Source of the DNA: Phycisphaerae bacterium
Lineage (GTDB): Bacteria > Planctomycetota > Phycisphaerae > Phycisphaerales > Phycisphaeraceae
NCBI GenBank assembly: GCA_030426385.1
Contig: JAUHYI010000003.1
Location: forward strand, 62,001 to 126,000
Direction of reading: 5' to 3'
Length of the DNA: 64,000 nt
Part shown: positions 53,486 through 62,132 of the stretch, in pieces
How positions within the stretch are numbered: position 1 is the first letter of the stretch
How the letters are laid out: every line of letters starts with the position of its first letter
The notes under the pieces: generated by a model
The model's input: the letters and a program-made list of their open reading frames with translations, nothing else
Database searches by the model: none
What the model was told of the DNA's origin: nothing
Translations under genes and position numbers: made by a program

Positions 53486-54538
53486 ATGATGAAACAGGTG
53501 ATATGTCGAGCGTTTGGGGGCCCGGAAAATATTGTGGTAGAGGATGTCGCGATCCCTGAGCCGGGGCCGGGCCAGGTGCGTGTGCGTATGACGAGTGTGG
53601 GGATGAATTACGCGGACCTGATGGCTCGGCGGGGCGAATACAAACGGCTAAGTGGCGATCCGCCGTTCGTGTTTGGGATTGAAGGCGCGGGCGTGATCGA
53701 TGCCGTGGGTGAAGGCGTTGAAGGCATTGAAGGTGACATGGCAAAAGTGGGGGGGAATGTGGGGGGGCGTGTGGTGTTGGATATTTTTGCGACGGGGACG
53801 TACACGGAATATTACGTGTGCGACGCGGCGCACGTGGTGCCAGTGCCTGATGGTTTTGCCGAGCTGGTGGGCGAGGATGAGATGGGTGCGATCTGGTTGA
53901 CGTACCTGACGGCATGGGGATGTTTGATCGGGAAGCAGAATATCCAGGCCGGGCAACTGGTGGCCCTGCCTGCGGCTTCGAGCGGTGTGGCGTTGGCTGC
54001 GGCGCAGATTGTCAAGCGTGCCGGTGGGATTGCGATTGGTTTGACAACGAGTGCGAAAAAAGTTGAAGCGCTGCATGGGTTGGCGACGTGTCGCTATGAC
54101 CACCTGGTGTTAACGCGCGGCCCGGATGGCAACCCGACGCCTTGGCACAAGGATCTGAAACGCATTGCCAACGAATATGGCCGCAGCGGGATCGATGTGT
54201 TTTTTGATCCGGTGGCTGCCGGGGCATATCTGGAAGCGGAAATTCGTTGCCTGGCCGATGGCGGGACGGTGTGGATTTATGGCTTGCTGGGAACGGTGGG
54301 TAAGGTGAACGTATTCCCGTTGATCATCAAGAATGCATCATTGCGCGGGTATGTGAATGGCGAATTGCGAGAGAACCCAGAGACGATGGCACGTGGCCAG
54401 GAAGAAGTTTTTGCAGGCTTTTTAGCAGGCGATTACACACAGCACATTGCGCAGAAGTTTAGCTTGGATCAAGCCCAAGCCGCGCAGGAAACGCTGGAAC
54501 GCGGCGACCATGTGGGAAAAATGGTGATCGTGCCGTGA
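53486..54538 (+). CDS. Quinone oxidoreductase-like MDR protein
   Basis: Zinc-free medium-chain dehydrogenase/reductase of the NADPH:quinone reductase type, 350 residues. The N-terminal CRAFGGPENIVVEDVAIPEPGPGQVRV and GMNYADLMARRGEY are characteristic; no zinc-binding Cys cluster is present. The cofactor part has LPAASSGVALAAAQIVKRAG in place of the usual GAAGGVG loop. Residues about 80-92 (IEGDMAKVGGNVGG) replace the short GD turn and match the G-rich repeat. GAAGGA precedes the ATG. The natural substrate is unknown. Confidence 0.87.
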   Translation: MMKQVICRAFGGPENIVVEDVAIPEPGPGQVRVRMTSVGMNYADLMARRGEYKRLSGDPPFVFGIEGAGVIDAVGEGVEGIEGDMAKVGGNVGGRVVLDIFATGTYTEYYVCDAAHVVPVPDGFAELVGEDEMGAIWLTYLTAWGCLIGKQNIQAGQLVALPAASSGVALAAAQIVKRAGGIAIGLTTSAKKVEALHGLATCRYDHLVLTRGPDGNPTPWHKDLKRIANEYGRSGIDVFFDPVAAGAYLEAEIRCLADGGTVWIYGLLGTVGKVNVFPLIIKNASLRGYVNGELRENPETMARGQEEVFAGFLAGDYTQHIAQKFSLDQAQAAQETLERGDHVGKMVIVP

Positions 54539-54665
54539 GAGGTGCGCTGAATTGATAGCTAGACCACAACCAATCCCGTCGTGCGTTTGAGGTTTAGCGG
54601 GCGACGCGCCAGCGTCCCGTTTTTATTGAAATGCGAATGCTATTGATAGTCTGATCGCGAAGTGA

Positions 54666-55868
54666 TTAAGGCATCAGCGCGGTGAGAATAATCATGAAGA
54701 AAAGCAAGCCGAGTATGAACTTGATGACGCCCATGGTGATGACGACAGCCCAAGCTTCTCCGAGATCCATGCGGAAGAAATAACAAATTAAAGAGAGAAC
54801 CAAGGTAAGGCTGAGCATCCATCCCGCGATACCACCGCCGATGTCCATGACCGCGTTAAACCCAATGGCGAGCAGGTCGCCTAGCGCTGCGGGGAAGATG
54901 GAGATGGCCGAGAGTTTAAGAATTGCCGGTCCCAGTGGTCCAAAATCCAGGCCGAGTATTTTCGCGATGAGAAAAGCGCAGCCGATCGTGATGGGAATCG
55001 AAAGCAACACGATGTAACCGAAATACAATGTGGAGGCGAATAGGGATGCAAAGAGATCGCCTGACAGGACAAAAATCACCAACGCCTGAATGATCATGCC
55101 AACAGGAATTAAAACGCTGGGGAGGATGACGTCGCGCATGCGCGGGTCTTCTTCTTCGCCCTCTTTGTATGGATTGGCCGATTCCTTGGAGCGAATGCGT
55201 TCAAGCATGGCTGGCGGAATTTCACTGTCGGCAGGGTTGATCGGGGCAAGGGCTTTGTTGGTGGGAGCACCGATCTGGGTTTCGAGTTTTTTCTGTTCCT
55301 GGAAATTGAAGCCGCAGCTCAAGCAGATGACCGCGTTGGGATTAGTTTTTCCACCACATGAAGGGCATCGGCCGGGTTTGATGGCCACGCGTGGTGCACC
55401 GGGCGCATTACTGAAAACAGGCGGTGGCAGTTTGGCCAGTTCGTCGTCGTCGTCGGGTGGGTTGAGCAGTGGGGTGCCGGGTGTGAGTTCGTCGGAGACC
55501 AGGCCGAGGTCGTGTTCGGGGCTGAGTTCGACTTTTGCAGAAGCGGGAGGCGCGGCTTGATTGGGTTTGGCGAGGAACTGGTCGTCGACGTTGTCGAGAT
55601 TGAGTTCGTAGATATCGCCGTCGTCTTCGTCTTTGGGCTGATCGGTTTGGGCGACGGGTTGGGGAGTAATAGGCGGTGGGGGGGGTGCAGCTCCGGACGG
55701 TTTCTCGAGCAGTTCGGCTTTGCCGCTCATGTTGGGGGGAAATCGGAATTTGGCGTCGCAATGATTGCAACGGAATTTTCGTCCTGCGGCGGAGGCTTGC
55801 CATGGATAGGTTTTGCCACAGTGTGGACAGGGAATGGTGGACGATTGGGAGGGTTCCGGCATGACCAT
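54666..55868 (-). CDS. Zinc-ribbon membrane protein (Yip1-like C-terminus)
   Basis: A 400-residue protein of unknown function. The N-terminus carries a MJ0042-like zinc ribbon (CPHCGKTYPW and CNHCDAKFRF), a feature common in planctomycete and deltaproteobacterial proteins. A Pro/Asp/Glu-rich linker follows, then a second CxxC pair set (CPSCGGKTNPNAVICLSCGFNF). About five membrane helices fill the last 155 residues, resembling Yip1/DUF1282-type segments. The start is chosen at 55868 (MVMPEP) because the longer frame to 56162 has Pro/His-rich sequence unlike any domain and overlaps the DegT gene. MPEP at 55862 is an alternative. Confidence 0.7.
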   Translation of the reverse strand: MVMPEPSQSSTIPCPHCGKTYPWQASAAGRKFRCNHCDAKFRFPPNMSGKAELLEKPSGAAPPPPPITPQPVAQTDQPKDEDDGDIYELNLDNVDDQFLAKPNQAAPPASAKVELSPEHDLGLVSDELTPGTPLLNPPDDDDELAKLPPPVFSNAPGAPRVAIKPGRCPSCGGKTNPNAVICLSCGFNFQEQKKLETQIGAPTNKALAPINPADSEIPPAMLERIRSKESANPYKEGEEEDPRMRDVILPSVLIPVGMIIQALVIFVLSGDLFASLFASTLYFGYIVLLSIPITIGCAFLIAKILGLDFGPLGPAILKLSAISIFPAALGDLLAIGFNAVMDIGGGIAGWMLSLTLVLSLICYFFRMDLGEAWAVVITMGVIKFILGLLFFMIILTALMP

Positions 55869-56119
55869 ATGGGTTAGCGTGTCGGGTCGGAGGCAGATTG
55901 TCAAGCGGGATGGGATTTTAATCGGCCACGGATGTGTGGGCGGAAATGATGGGTTTTGGGTACGCAGCCGTAAGCGGGGGATTTGTGGCGGGGAGATGGT
56001 TTTGTATGGCATGATGTGCAGGTTGGCCCGGGCGATTCCGCGTAAGATGGTGGGGCGGATCGAGGGGTTGGGCGCACGAGCGTGTGCGATTAGAAAAAAC
56101 CAATGAGTGAGGTATCGCG

Positions 56120-57463
56120 ATGGCTGTTCCGTTGATGGATTTATCGAGTCAGCATGGCCCATTGATGGGTCAATTTGAGTCGGCGTTTAGTGAGGCTGTG
56201 CGGACGAATCGATTTGTGTTGGGGCCCGCGGTCGAGTCGTTCGAGCAAGAGTTGGCGGCGTATTGCGGTGCGGCTCATGCGGTGGGGCTGTCGAGCGGGA
56301 CCGATGCGCTGATCGTGGCATTGATGGTGTTGGGGGTGGGCCCGGGCGATGAAGTGATCACCAGTCCGTTTAGTTTTTTCGCGACAGCCGGTTCGATCGC
56401 GCGCGTGGGTGCGGTGCCGGTGTTTGTGGATATTGATTTGGATACGTTCAATCTTGATCCGGCGCAGATTGAGTCGGCGATCACGGCTAAGACCAAAGCG
56501 ATCATGCCGGTGCATCTGTTCGGCCAATGCGCAGCGATGGGCCCGATCATGGCGATTGGGGCCAAGCATGGTTTGCCCGTGATTGAGGATGCGGCGCAGG
56601 CGATCGGTGCGCGGGATATGGGGGGGGGGTTAAAAGTTAAAAGTGACGAGTTAAAAGTGGAGGAGGAGGGGAATGGTGATGAGGTGTGTCGGGAGAAAAG
56701 TGGAGGGGCCTATGGTGAGATTGGCTGTTTGAGTTTTTACCCGACGAAGAACCTGTCCGCGTTTGGCGATGGCGGTGCGTGTTTAACCAATGATGCGGCG
56801 TTGGCTGCGAAGATCCGATCCGTGCGGCAGCATGGCGAATCATCGCGCTATCAACATGCAACGGTGGGCGGGAATTTTCGTTTGGATGCGATTCAAGCGT
56901 CGATGCTGTCGATCAAGTTGCCGCATCTGGATGGCTGGGTGGCTGAGCGTCGCGCGATTGCAGGCCGATATAACGCATGGTTAGCGGATGTGCCAGGGAT
57001 CGTGTTGCCGGTTGAGGGTGGCGAGTTAGATGGGTTAAAAGTTAAAAGTGAAAAGTTAAAAGTGGGGAATCGCGATGTGCGGGAAAATGTGAAGGTGAAA
57101 GTGGAGGGGGAAATGTGTGCGGGGGAAATGTGGGGGGGGGGGCATGTGTTTAATCAGTACACGTTGCGGGTGGAGGATGGGAAGCGTGATGCGTTGATGG
57201 CATATCTGGGCGAGCGCAAGATTGGCTGCAAGGTTTACTATCCGCTAGCCCTGCATGAACAGCCATGCTTCGCGCAATTTGGTCAGGCGGACAAGGCATT
57301 GCCGAACACGCGGGCCGCGACGCAGAGCGTGTTGAGTATTCCGATGTATCCGGGTTTGAGCCAAGCCCAGCAGCGGGAAGTGGCGGACGCGATCGTGTCG
57401 TTTGCCGATACATTAAAAGTGTCGAAGAAAGCATCAAGCGCCTCGCCCGCAGGATCAGCGTAG
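56120..57463 (+). CDS. DegT/DnrJ/EryC1/StrS-family aminotransferase with two repeat inserts
   Basis: PLP-dependent sugar aminotransferase of the type that makes amino sugars for surface polysaccharides; 447 residues against about 370 normally. LSSGTDALIVALMVLGVGPG, FVDIDLDTFNLDP and EDAAQAIGA are conserved, and FYPTKNLSAFGDGG holds the PLP Lys (near 211). The excess length is two in-frame inserts: residues about 170-196 (LKVKSDELKV and acidic sequence), just before the GEIGCLSFYPTK strand, and about 303-340 (LKVKSEKLKV, VKVKVEGE, GGG), just before HVFNQYTLRV. Both are copies of the composite repeat and sit in surface loops. GAGG precedes the ATG. mlaF-like follows 47 bp downstream. Confidence 0.92.
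   Translation: MAVPLMDLSSQHGPLMGQFESAFSEAVRTNRFVLGPAVESFEQELAAYCGAAHAVGLSSGTDALIVALMVLGVGPGDEVITSPFSFFATAGSIARVGAVPVFVDIDLDTFNLDPAQIESAITAKTKAIMPVHLFGQCAAMGPIMAIGAKHGLPVIEDAAQAIGARDMGGGLKVKSDELKVEEEGNGDEVCREKSGGAYGEIGCLSFYPTKNLSAFGDGGACLTNDAALAAKIRSVRQHGESSRYQHATVGGNFRLDAIQASMLSIKLPHLDGWVAERRAIAGRYNAWLADVPGIVLPVEGGELDGLKVKSEKLKVGNRDVRENVKVKVEGEMCAGEMWGGGHVFNQYTLRVEDGKRDALMAYLGERKIGCKVYYPLALHEQPCFAQFGQADKALPNTRAATQSVLSIPMYPGLSQAQQREVADAIVSFADTLKVSKKASSASPAGSA
56620..56706 (+). repeat. Composite repeat insert 1 in the DegT gene
   Basis: Ten G (from the G of an ATG codon at 56620), then GTTAAAA, GTTAAAA, GTGACGA, GTTAAAA, GTGG and GGAGGAGGGGAATG. The heptamer order equals that inside the HerA-type ATPase gene. 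Confidence 0.88.
57034..57142 (+). repeat. Composite repeat insert 2 in the DegT gene
   Basis: GTTAAAA, GTTAAAA, GTGAAAA, GTTAAAA, GTGGGG, then GGGAAAATGTGAAGG, GGGGGAAATGTG twice and an 11-G run (57132-57142). It is read in the same frame as insert 1. Confidence 0.88.
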
Positions 57464-57510
57464 CGGCTCGTCAATAATACAAGCAAAGATTTCAAGAATC
57501 GCAAGAAATT

Positions 57511-58524
57511 ATGGATGATGTGGTCAGTAATCCGGTGCGGGGTGGCGAGTCAGTCAGTGGGTCAAACAATGAGTCGTGCGCGGTGGGTGAAACCGCGGAT
57601 GAGGCGATGGGGGAAAATGTAACGGCCAATAGTAAAAAGTTAAAAGCACCCGCCAATGATGCAGAGGAAAACGTGGTGGGGAGTGGGGGGGGTGGGGCGA
57701 TTGTGCGATTGGAGGGGGTGCATAAGAAGTTTGGATCATTGGTGGTGTTGGATGGTTTGGACCTGGCATTTGAGCGGGGCAAGACGACGGTGGTGCTGGG
57801 GCCGAGCGGGACGGGCAAGAGCGTGTTGTTGAAACATATCGTGGGGTTGATGCGGCCGGATTGGGGTGCGGTTTATTTTGATGGCGAGCGGGTTGATCGC
57901 ATGCGTGAATCGGGTTTGGTGTCGGTGCGCAAGCGGGTGGGTTTTTTGTTTCAGATGGGCGCGTTGTTTGATTCGATGAACGTGTTGGAGAACGTGGTTT
58001 TTCCATTGAAAGAACACACGTCGATGTCGGATGACGAACGAGCGGATCGATGCGAACAGGTTTTACGCATGGTGGGCTTGCGTGGGATTGAGAAGAAAGA
58101 CACGTCGGATTTGTCGGGTGGCCAACGCAAACGCGTGGCCTTGGCGCGAGCGATCGTGCTCGAGCCGGATGTGATTTTGTATGACGAGCCGACAACGGGG
58201 TTGGACCCGATCAGTTCGGACCTGATCAACGAGTTGATCATTGGTTTGTCGGATCAATTGGGTGCAACGAGTATTGTCGTGACGCATGACATGGGCAGCG
58301 CGAATAAAATCGCTGATCGAATCGTGATGCTCTACAATGGTCGTCTGATTGCCGACGCGCGTCCGGAAGTGTTTGGCGAAAGCGACAATCCCCTGGTGCA
58401 ACGATTTATTCGTGGCGAAGCTGATGAGGGCGATTTGCAAGCGATTCGCGAAGGGCTGGATGAAGCGGTCGCCGAACAGTTGCAGGCAAGCGAAAGGCGC
58501 TATCGCGGGGGGAACGGACGATGA
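57511..58524 (+). CDS. mlaF: MlaF-like ABC transporter ATPase
   Basis: ATPase of an Mla-type (MCE) phospholipid transport system; 337 residues. The core starts at AIVRLEGVHKKFGSLVVLDG (about 68-87). Walker A is GPSGTGKS (about 97-104), signature LSGGQRKR (about 200-207), Walker B VILYDEPTTGLDP, and THDM holds the switch His. FQMGALFDSMNVLENVVFPL is diagnostic for MlaF. The 65 residues in front are Ser/Asn/Glu-rich and include NSKKLKAPANDAEEN and GSGGGG, encoded by heptamer and G-rich repeat. The mlaD-like gene follows; no MlaE permease is next to it. Confidence 0.92.
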   Translation: MDDVVSNPVRGGESVSGSNNESCAVGETADEAMGENVTANSKKLKAPANDAEENVVGSGGGGAIVRLEGVHKKFGSLVVLDGLDLAFERGKTTVVLGPSGTGKSVLLKHIVGLMRPDWGAVYFDGERVDRMRESGLVSVRKRVGFLFQMGALFDSMNVLENVVFPLKEHTSMSDDERADRCEQVLRMVGLRGIEKKDTSDLSGGQRKRVALARAIVLEPDVILYDEPTTGLDPISSDLINELIIGLSDQLGATSIVVTHDMGSANKIADRIVMLYNGRLIADARPEVFGESDNPLVQRFIRGEADEGDLQAIREGLDEAVAEQLQASERRYRGGNGR

Positions 58525-58620
58525 GTGTGCGGTTTGTCGAGGGCGACGATTAATGAAGGCTGTTTTAGCGTAGGTGTTGTCAATGCGGAAGTAGGTTGTG
58601 ACTATGGGTGCGGATGTTTT

Positions 58621-59631
58621 ATGAATGAACGAAAGCAAAATGTGGCCGTGGGTTTGACCGCCGTGTTGGCGTTAGCGGTGTTGGCGGTGATGCTGGTGAT
58701 GTTCGGGTATGTACCGCGTGCGCTGGAAGAAGGTTACGAAGTGCGTGTGGAGATGGCATCGTCGTCGCGTTTGAATGAATCGAGCCGAGTGCAGTTGAGC
58801 GGCATCGATATTGGGCGAGTGCGATCGGTGGAGTTAGCCGAATTACCCAAACGCGGGGTGGTGGTGACAGCACTGATTCGATCGGAAGTGCGCATTCCGT
58901 CGGCGGCGAAAGTTTCCGCGCAAGGGCCGATCATTGGTGGCAATCCCGCACTGGCGTTTAACGTGAGTCAGTTGACCGATGAACAGATGTTGGCTGTGTT
59001 GCCGATAGATGGATCAGCCCAGATGAAGGTGACAGGCGCGTCGGCGATGGATGACATGGTGGGGCGGATGGACACCGTGTTGGATCGGTTTGCTGTCATG
59101 AGCGAACGTTGGAGCGAAGTGGCGGAGAATATCAATGCCCTGGTCGAGCCGCGCACGATGGCTGCGGTGGATGCGGGCGAAGCGCCTGCGAACCTGACGG
59201 TGTTGATGCAGCGGACGGACGAACGATTGCGACAGGCAGAAGGATTGCTCAACGAATTGGAACAATGGTTGGGCGATGGGCAATTGCATGAAGATATACG
59301 GCAGACCGCCGCCAATGCCCGCAAGGTCAGCGATGCGGTGGGCGGGGGTGTGGATAAAGCCAAGGCCGTGGTGGACAAAATCGGCGGAGCAGTGGACGAT
59401 CTATCGGCGAAATACAAAGCGGTGGCCGATGATCTGAGCCAATCGATTCGATCGTTGGGCCGAACGTTTACCAAAGCCGACGAGGGCGAGGGCACTGCGG
59501 GTAAACTATTAAACGATCCGGCCCTGTATGACAATTTGAATGACGCGGCCGAGCGATTGGACACGGTGTTGGTTGAAATGAAATTGTTGATCGAAAAGTG
59601 GAAGGCCGAAGGATTGCCGGTGCAGTTTTGA
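58621..59631 (+). CDS. mlaD: MlaD-like MCE-domain protein
   Basis: Membrane-anchored substrate-binding subunit of the MCE transport system, 336 residues. The start at 58621 (MNERKQNVAVGLTAVLAL) leads directly into the membrane helix (about 8-32). The upstream in-frame Cys-rich stretch is not family-like. The MCE domain follows (about 38-120: YEVRVEMASSSRLNESSRVQ; GIDIGRVRSVEL). A long helical region with coiled-coil character (about 140-330) ends at LPVQF, a Phe end common in MCE proteins. It is separated from mlaF-like by 96 bp and probably co-transcribed. Confidence 0.9.
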   Translation: MNERKQNVAVGLTAVLALAVLAVMLVMFGYVPRALEEGYEVRVEMASSSRLNESSRVQLSGIDIGRVRSVELAELPKRGVVVTALIRSEVRIPSAAKVSAQGPIIGGNPALAFNVSQLTDEQMLAVLPIDGSAQMKVTGASAMDDMVGRMDTVLDRFAVMSERWSEVAENINALVEPRTMAAVDAGEAPANLTVLMQRTDERLRQAEGLLNELEQWLGDGQLHEDIRQTAANARKVSDAVGGGVDKAKAVVDKIGGAVDDLSAKYKAVADDLSQSIRSLGRTFTKADEGEGTAGKLLNDPALYDNLNDAAERLDTVLVEMKLLIEKWKAEGLPVQF

Positions 59632-59653
59632 AGGGCCGGGTGGTGGGGTGGCA

Positions 59654-59669
59654 CTAAGCCGCAAGCGGC
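59654..59669 (+). repeat. CTAAGCCGCAAGCGGC hairpin unit
   Basis: GCCGC-AA-GCGGC stem after the mlaD-like gene, followed by G-rich sequence (59687-59707) as in the composite block order. Confidence 0.65.
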
Positions 59670-59739
59670 AGGACACGTGAGTCGTGCGGGGGGAATGAGG
59701 GGGGTGTGAATTTTTTTTTATGGGGTGGGGTGAATCATT

Positions 59740-60963
59740 ATGAAATACATCATTATTATTCCTGACGGCGGTGCGGACAAAACGATGGGCGAGCTTGACG
59801 GCAAGACGCCGTTCGAGGTGGCCCATAAACCGCACACGGATCGCTTATCGATTGAAGGTCGACAGGGGACTGCGGTGACGACGCCGACGGGCATGGCATG
59901 TGGCTCGGACGTGTGTTCGATGAGTTTGCTGGGTTACGATCCGGCGCGGTATCACACCGGCCGCGCGCCGTTAGAAGCTGCGGCGCTGGGGATTGAACTT
60001 GATCCTGCGGACTGGATTTTTCGCGTGAATCTGGTGACGGTAATCGACGAACGCATGCAGGATCACTCCGCGGGTCACATTCGATCGGATGAGAGTCAGC
60101 GGCTGTTGGCGGATTTGGCCAAGCATGTGGATCTGCCGGGAATGACGCTGTATCCGGGGGTAAGTTATCGCAATATTATGGTGGATAGCAGTGGTCGCGA
60201 GGGTAAGCCGTCGCGCGATTGGAGTGGGTTGGCGACGACCGCACCGCACGATATTCCCGGCGAGCCGATTCGCAAACATTTGCCCACCGGCGGCGAAGAT
60301 GCGGCGATGCTGCAACGTCTGATTGCCGAAAGCCAGGTGATTTTTGCGGATCATGAAATCAATCAAACGCGACAGGAACTGGGCGAAGCGCCCGCGACGC
60401 ATGTGTGGCCATGGGGACAGGGAACCGTGCCGACGATGCCGATGTTCGCGGAAAAATATGGTTTGCGTGGTGCGATGATTACCGCGGTTGATTTGTTGGC
60501 GGGTATCGCGTCATTCATCGGTTGGGATCGATTGGATGTGCCGGGGCAGACGAGTTATCACGATACGGATTACGCCGCCGCCGGTGCGGGGGCGATTGCC
60601 GCGATGGATGATTATGACGTGATCTGTGTGCATATCGAAGCGCCGGACGAAGCTTCGCATGCGGCGGATGTGGCGACGAAAATCGCAGCGATCGAAGCGA
60701 TGGATGAACATGTGGTGGGGCCGATTCATGCGGCATGCGAAGCGCGTGGCGAAGACTACCGGATTTTATATTTGCCGGATCATTACACCTGCGTGGACAC
60801 GCGCAAGCATGACCCGACGCCCGTGCCGTTTGCGATTTGTGGCAAGCAGATTCGTGGCGTGTTGAAAAAACCGTTTTGCGAAGCGAACGCGGGTGCGTCG
60901 GATTTGCATATCGAATACGGGCATGAGTTGATGGAATATTTTTTGCGAAGTGCGCTGACGTAA
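59740..60963 (+). CDS. Cofactor-independent phosphoglycerate mutase (archaeal ApgM type)
   Basis: Interconverts 3- and 2-phosphoglycerate in glycolysis without bisphosphoglycerate; 407 residues. The alkaline-phosphatase-superfamily metal site begins with YIIIIPDGGADKT. TPTGMACGSDVCSMSLLGYD contains the catalytic Ser region, and VCVHIEAPDEASHAADVATK with LYLPDHYT has later metal ligands (Asp/His). The length and motifs fit the archaeal-type ApgM family rather than the 510-residue GpmI. The ATG follows a G-rich block and a T8 tract. No clear ribosome site. Confidence 0.9.
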   Translation: MKYIIIIPDGGADKTMGELDGKTPFEVAHKPHTDRLSIEGRQGTAVTTPTGMACGSDVCSMSLLGYDPARYHTGRAPLEAAALGIELDPADWIFRVNLVTVIDERMQDHSAGHIRSDESQRLLADLAKHVDLPGMTLYPGVSYRNIMVDSSGREGKPSRDWSGLATTAPHDIPGEPIRKHLPTGGEDAAMLQRLIAESQVIFADHEINQTRQELGEAPATHVWPWGQGTVPTMPMFAEKYGLRGAMITAVDLLAGIASFIGWDRLDVPGQTSYHDTDYAAAGAGAIAAMDDYDVICVHIEAPDEASHAADVATKIAAIEAMDEHVVGPIHAACEARGEDYRILYLPDHYTCVDTRKHDPTPVPFAICGKQIRGVLKKPFCEANAGASDLHIEYGHELMEYFLRSALT

Positions 60964-61027
60964 ATGTGTCCCGCCGGTGAGGTGGGGGGGCGTGTGTGTG
61001 TGGGGGGGGGGATGTTAGAACTTGCGC

Positions 61028-61103
61028 GTTAGCCGCCGCCCTTGGGCGGCGCGAATCGTGGGGCAAACACAACCCATCGCGCCGCCCAAGGGCGGCGGCT
61101 AAC
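61028..61103. repeat. REP-pair (BIME-like) palindromic element, copy 2
   Basis: 76-bp inverted repeat, same length and layout as 16317-16392. The arm hairpin is GCCGCCC-TT-GGGCGGC here against GCCGCC-TTCA-GGCGGC there. The sequence AGAACT(C/T)GCG(G/C)GTTAG precedes both copies. It starts 65 bp after the phosphoglycerate mutase stop. Confidence 0.85.
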
Positions 61104-61220
61104 GCGCGGGTTTGTAAGTGGGAAGTTTATAACGCGCATGAAAAAGCATGACGGGGAAATGTGTGGGGTGGAATGTGGGGGGGGGTTAAGTGGTGGGTTT
61201 AAACGCCCGATATCTCGAGT

Positions 61221-61946
61221 ATGAACTGGTCTGAGCGGATTAAAAGCCGGTTGGGTGCGGGTGGCGGCCGAAACGGCGGTCAAGCGGGCGGCGCCACAGC
61301 CGCAGAACGACGACGACTGACGCGATATTCGTTGTCCGAAGGGGTGTCGTGTCCACTGGGCGACCTGGTGGATTTATCGATCGGCGGGATGCGTGTATTG
61401 TCGCCCAGCAAGCCGTTGGCGCAGATGGGTCAGCGGATGATGTTGACGATCGAAACGGCGGGCAAGACGTTGAGCACACCCGGCGAAGTAGTGCGACTGG
61501 ATCGCAAAGGCTTAAAAAGTTTTGAAATCGGGATTCGTTTTTTGAACCCGACGGATGATATTTCCAAAGCGCTGGATTCATTGGCGAAATTTGGATTCAT
61601 CGGCGACACGTCGTTGAAATGTGATGCGGCACCGTATGGCGCGGGCGGCGGCAGTGCCGGGGGATCGGCCTCGAATGGCAGTGGTCAACAGAAGCAGAAC
61701 AAGTCTCGGCCGCGCGTAAAAATCACGATGCCCGATCCGTACAAAACGCTGGACGTGTCGCGTCAAGCGGACCACGATCAGATTCACAAAGCGTATCGCA
61801 CCATGGCACGTCAGCATCATCCTGATTTGAATCCGGGCCCGGAAGCGGCCGAGGCGTTTCGCGCGATTACCGAAGCGTATCGCGTGCTGGGCAATCAGGA
61901 ATTGCGGGCGGCGTATGATCGCCTGGTGCCTGACGAAGCGTTTTGA
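61221..61946 (+). CDS. PilZ domain fused to a J domain
   Basis: A 241-residue fusion. The N-terminal PilZ-like part (about 28-120) has RRLTRYSL (RxxxR, R31/R35) and DLSIGGM (51-57; D/NxSxxG), the two motifs that bind cyclic di-GMP. A Gly/Ser-rich linker (about 138-165) joins it to a C-terminal J domain (about 170-233) with the DnaK-activating HPD motif at 200-202 ([10 protein letters not shown]) and [16 protein letters not shown]. There is no DnaJ zinc or substrate domain. The natural reading is a co-chaperone whose recruitment of Hsp70 depends on cyclic di-GMP, which is inference. Confidence 0.88.
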   Translation: MNWSERIKSRLGAGGGRNGGQAGGATAAERRRLTRYSLSEGVSCPLGDLVDLSIGGMRVLSPSKPLAQMGQRMMLTIETAGKTLSTPGEVVRLDRKGLKSFEIGIRFLNPTDDISKALDSLAKFGFIGDTSLKCDAAPYGAGGGSAGGSASNGSGQQKQNKSRPRVKITMPDPYKTLDVSRQADHDQIHKAYRTMARQHHPDLNPGPEAAEAFRAITEAYRVLGNQELRAAYDRLVPDEAF

Positions 61947-62097
61947 CGCCATCCTATTTCGCATATCGTTAGCAGCCATTGTCGGGTTGCGGCGCGATCG
62001 TTTCCGTTACAGCAACGGGTGTGGATTCATCTACGGATTGTTGATGCACACAGAGGTGGGCTTAAGTCCATCGGTCTGCGTGCCTGCGTGGGGTGAT

Positions 62098-62126
62098 GTG
62101 ATGCGGGGGTGGGATGTCACTACAAT
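62098..62126 (+). promoter_or_regulatory. Putative leaderless promoter of the metallo-hydrolase gene
   Basis: GTGATG (62098-62103), a 17-bp spacer and TACAAT (62121-62126), with the ATG at 62133 exactly 6 nt beyond. The -35 match is weak. Confidence 0.5.
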
Positions 62127-62132
62127 TTCATC

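Noticed and set aside
55869-56162. 98-residue extension of the zinc-ribbon membrane protein
   Set aside because: Pro/His-rich, overlaps the start of the divergent DegT gene and precedes the zinc ribbon that normally begins such proteins.
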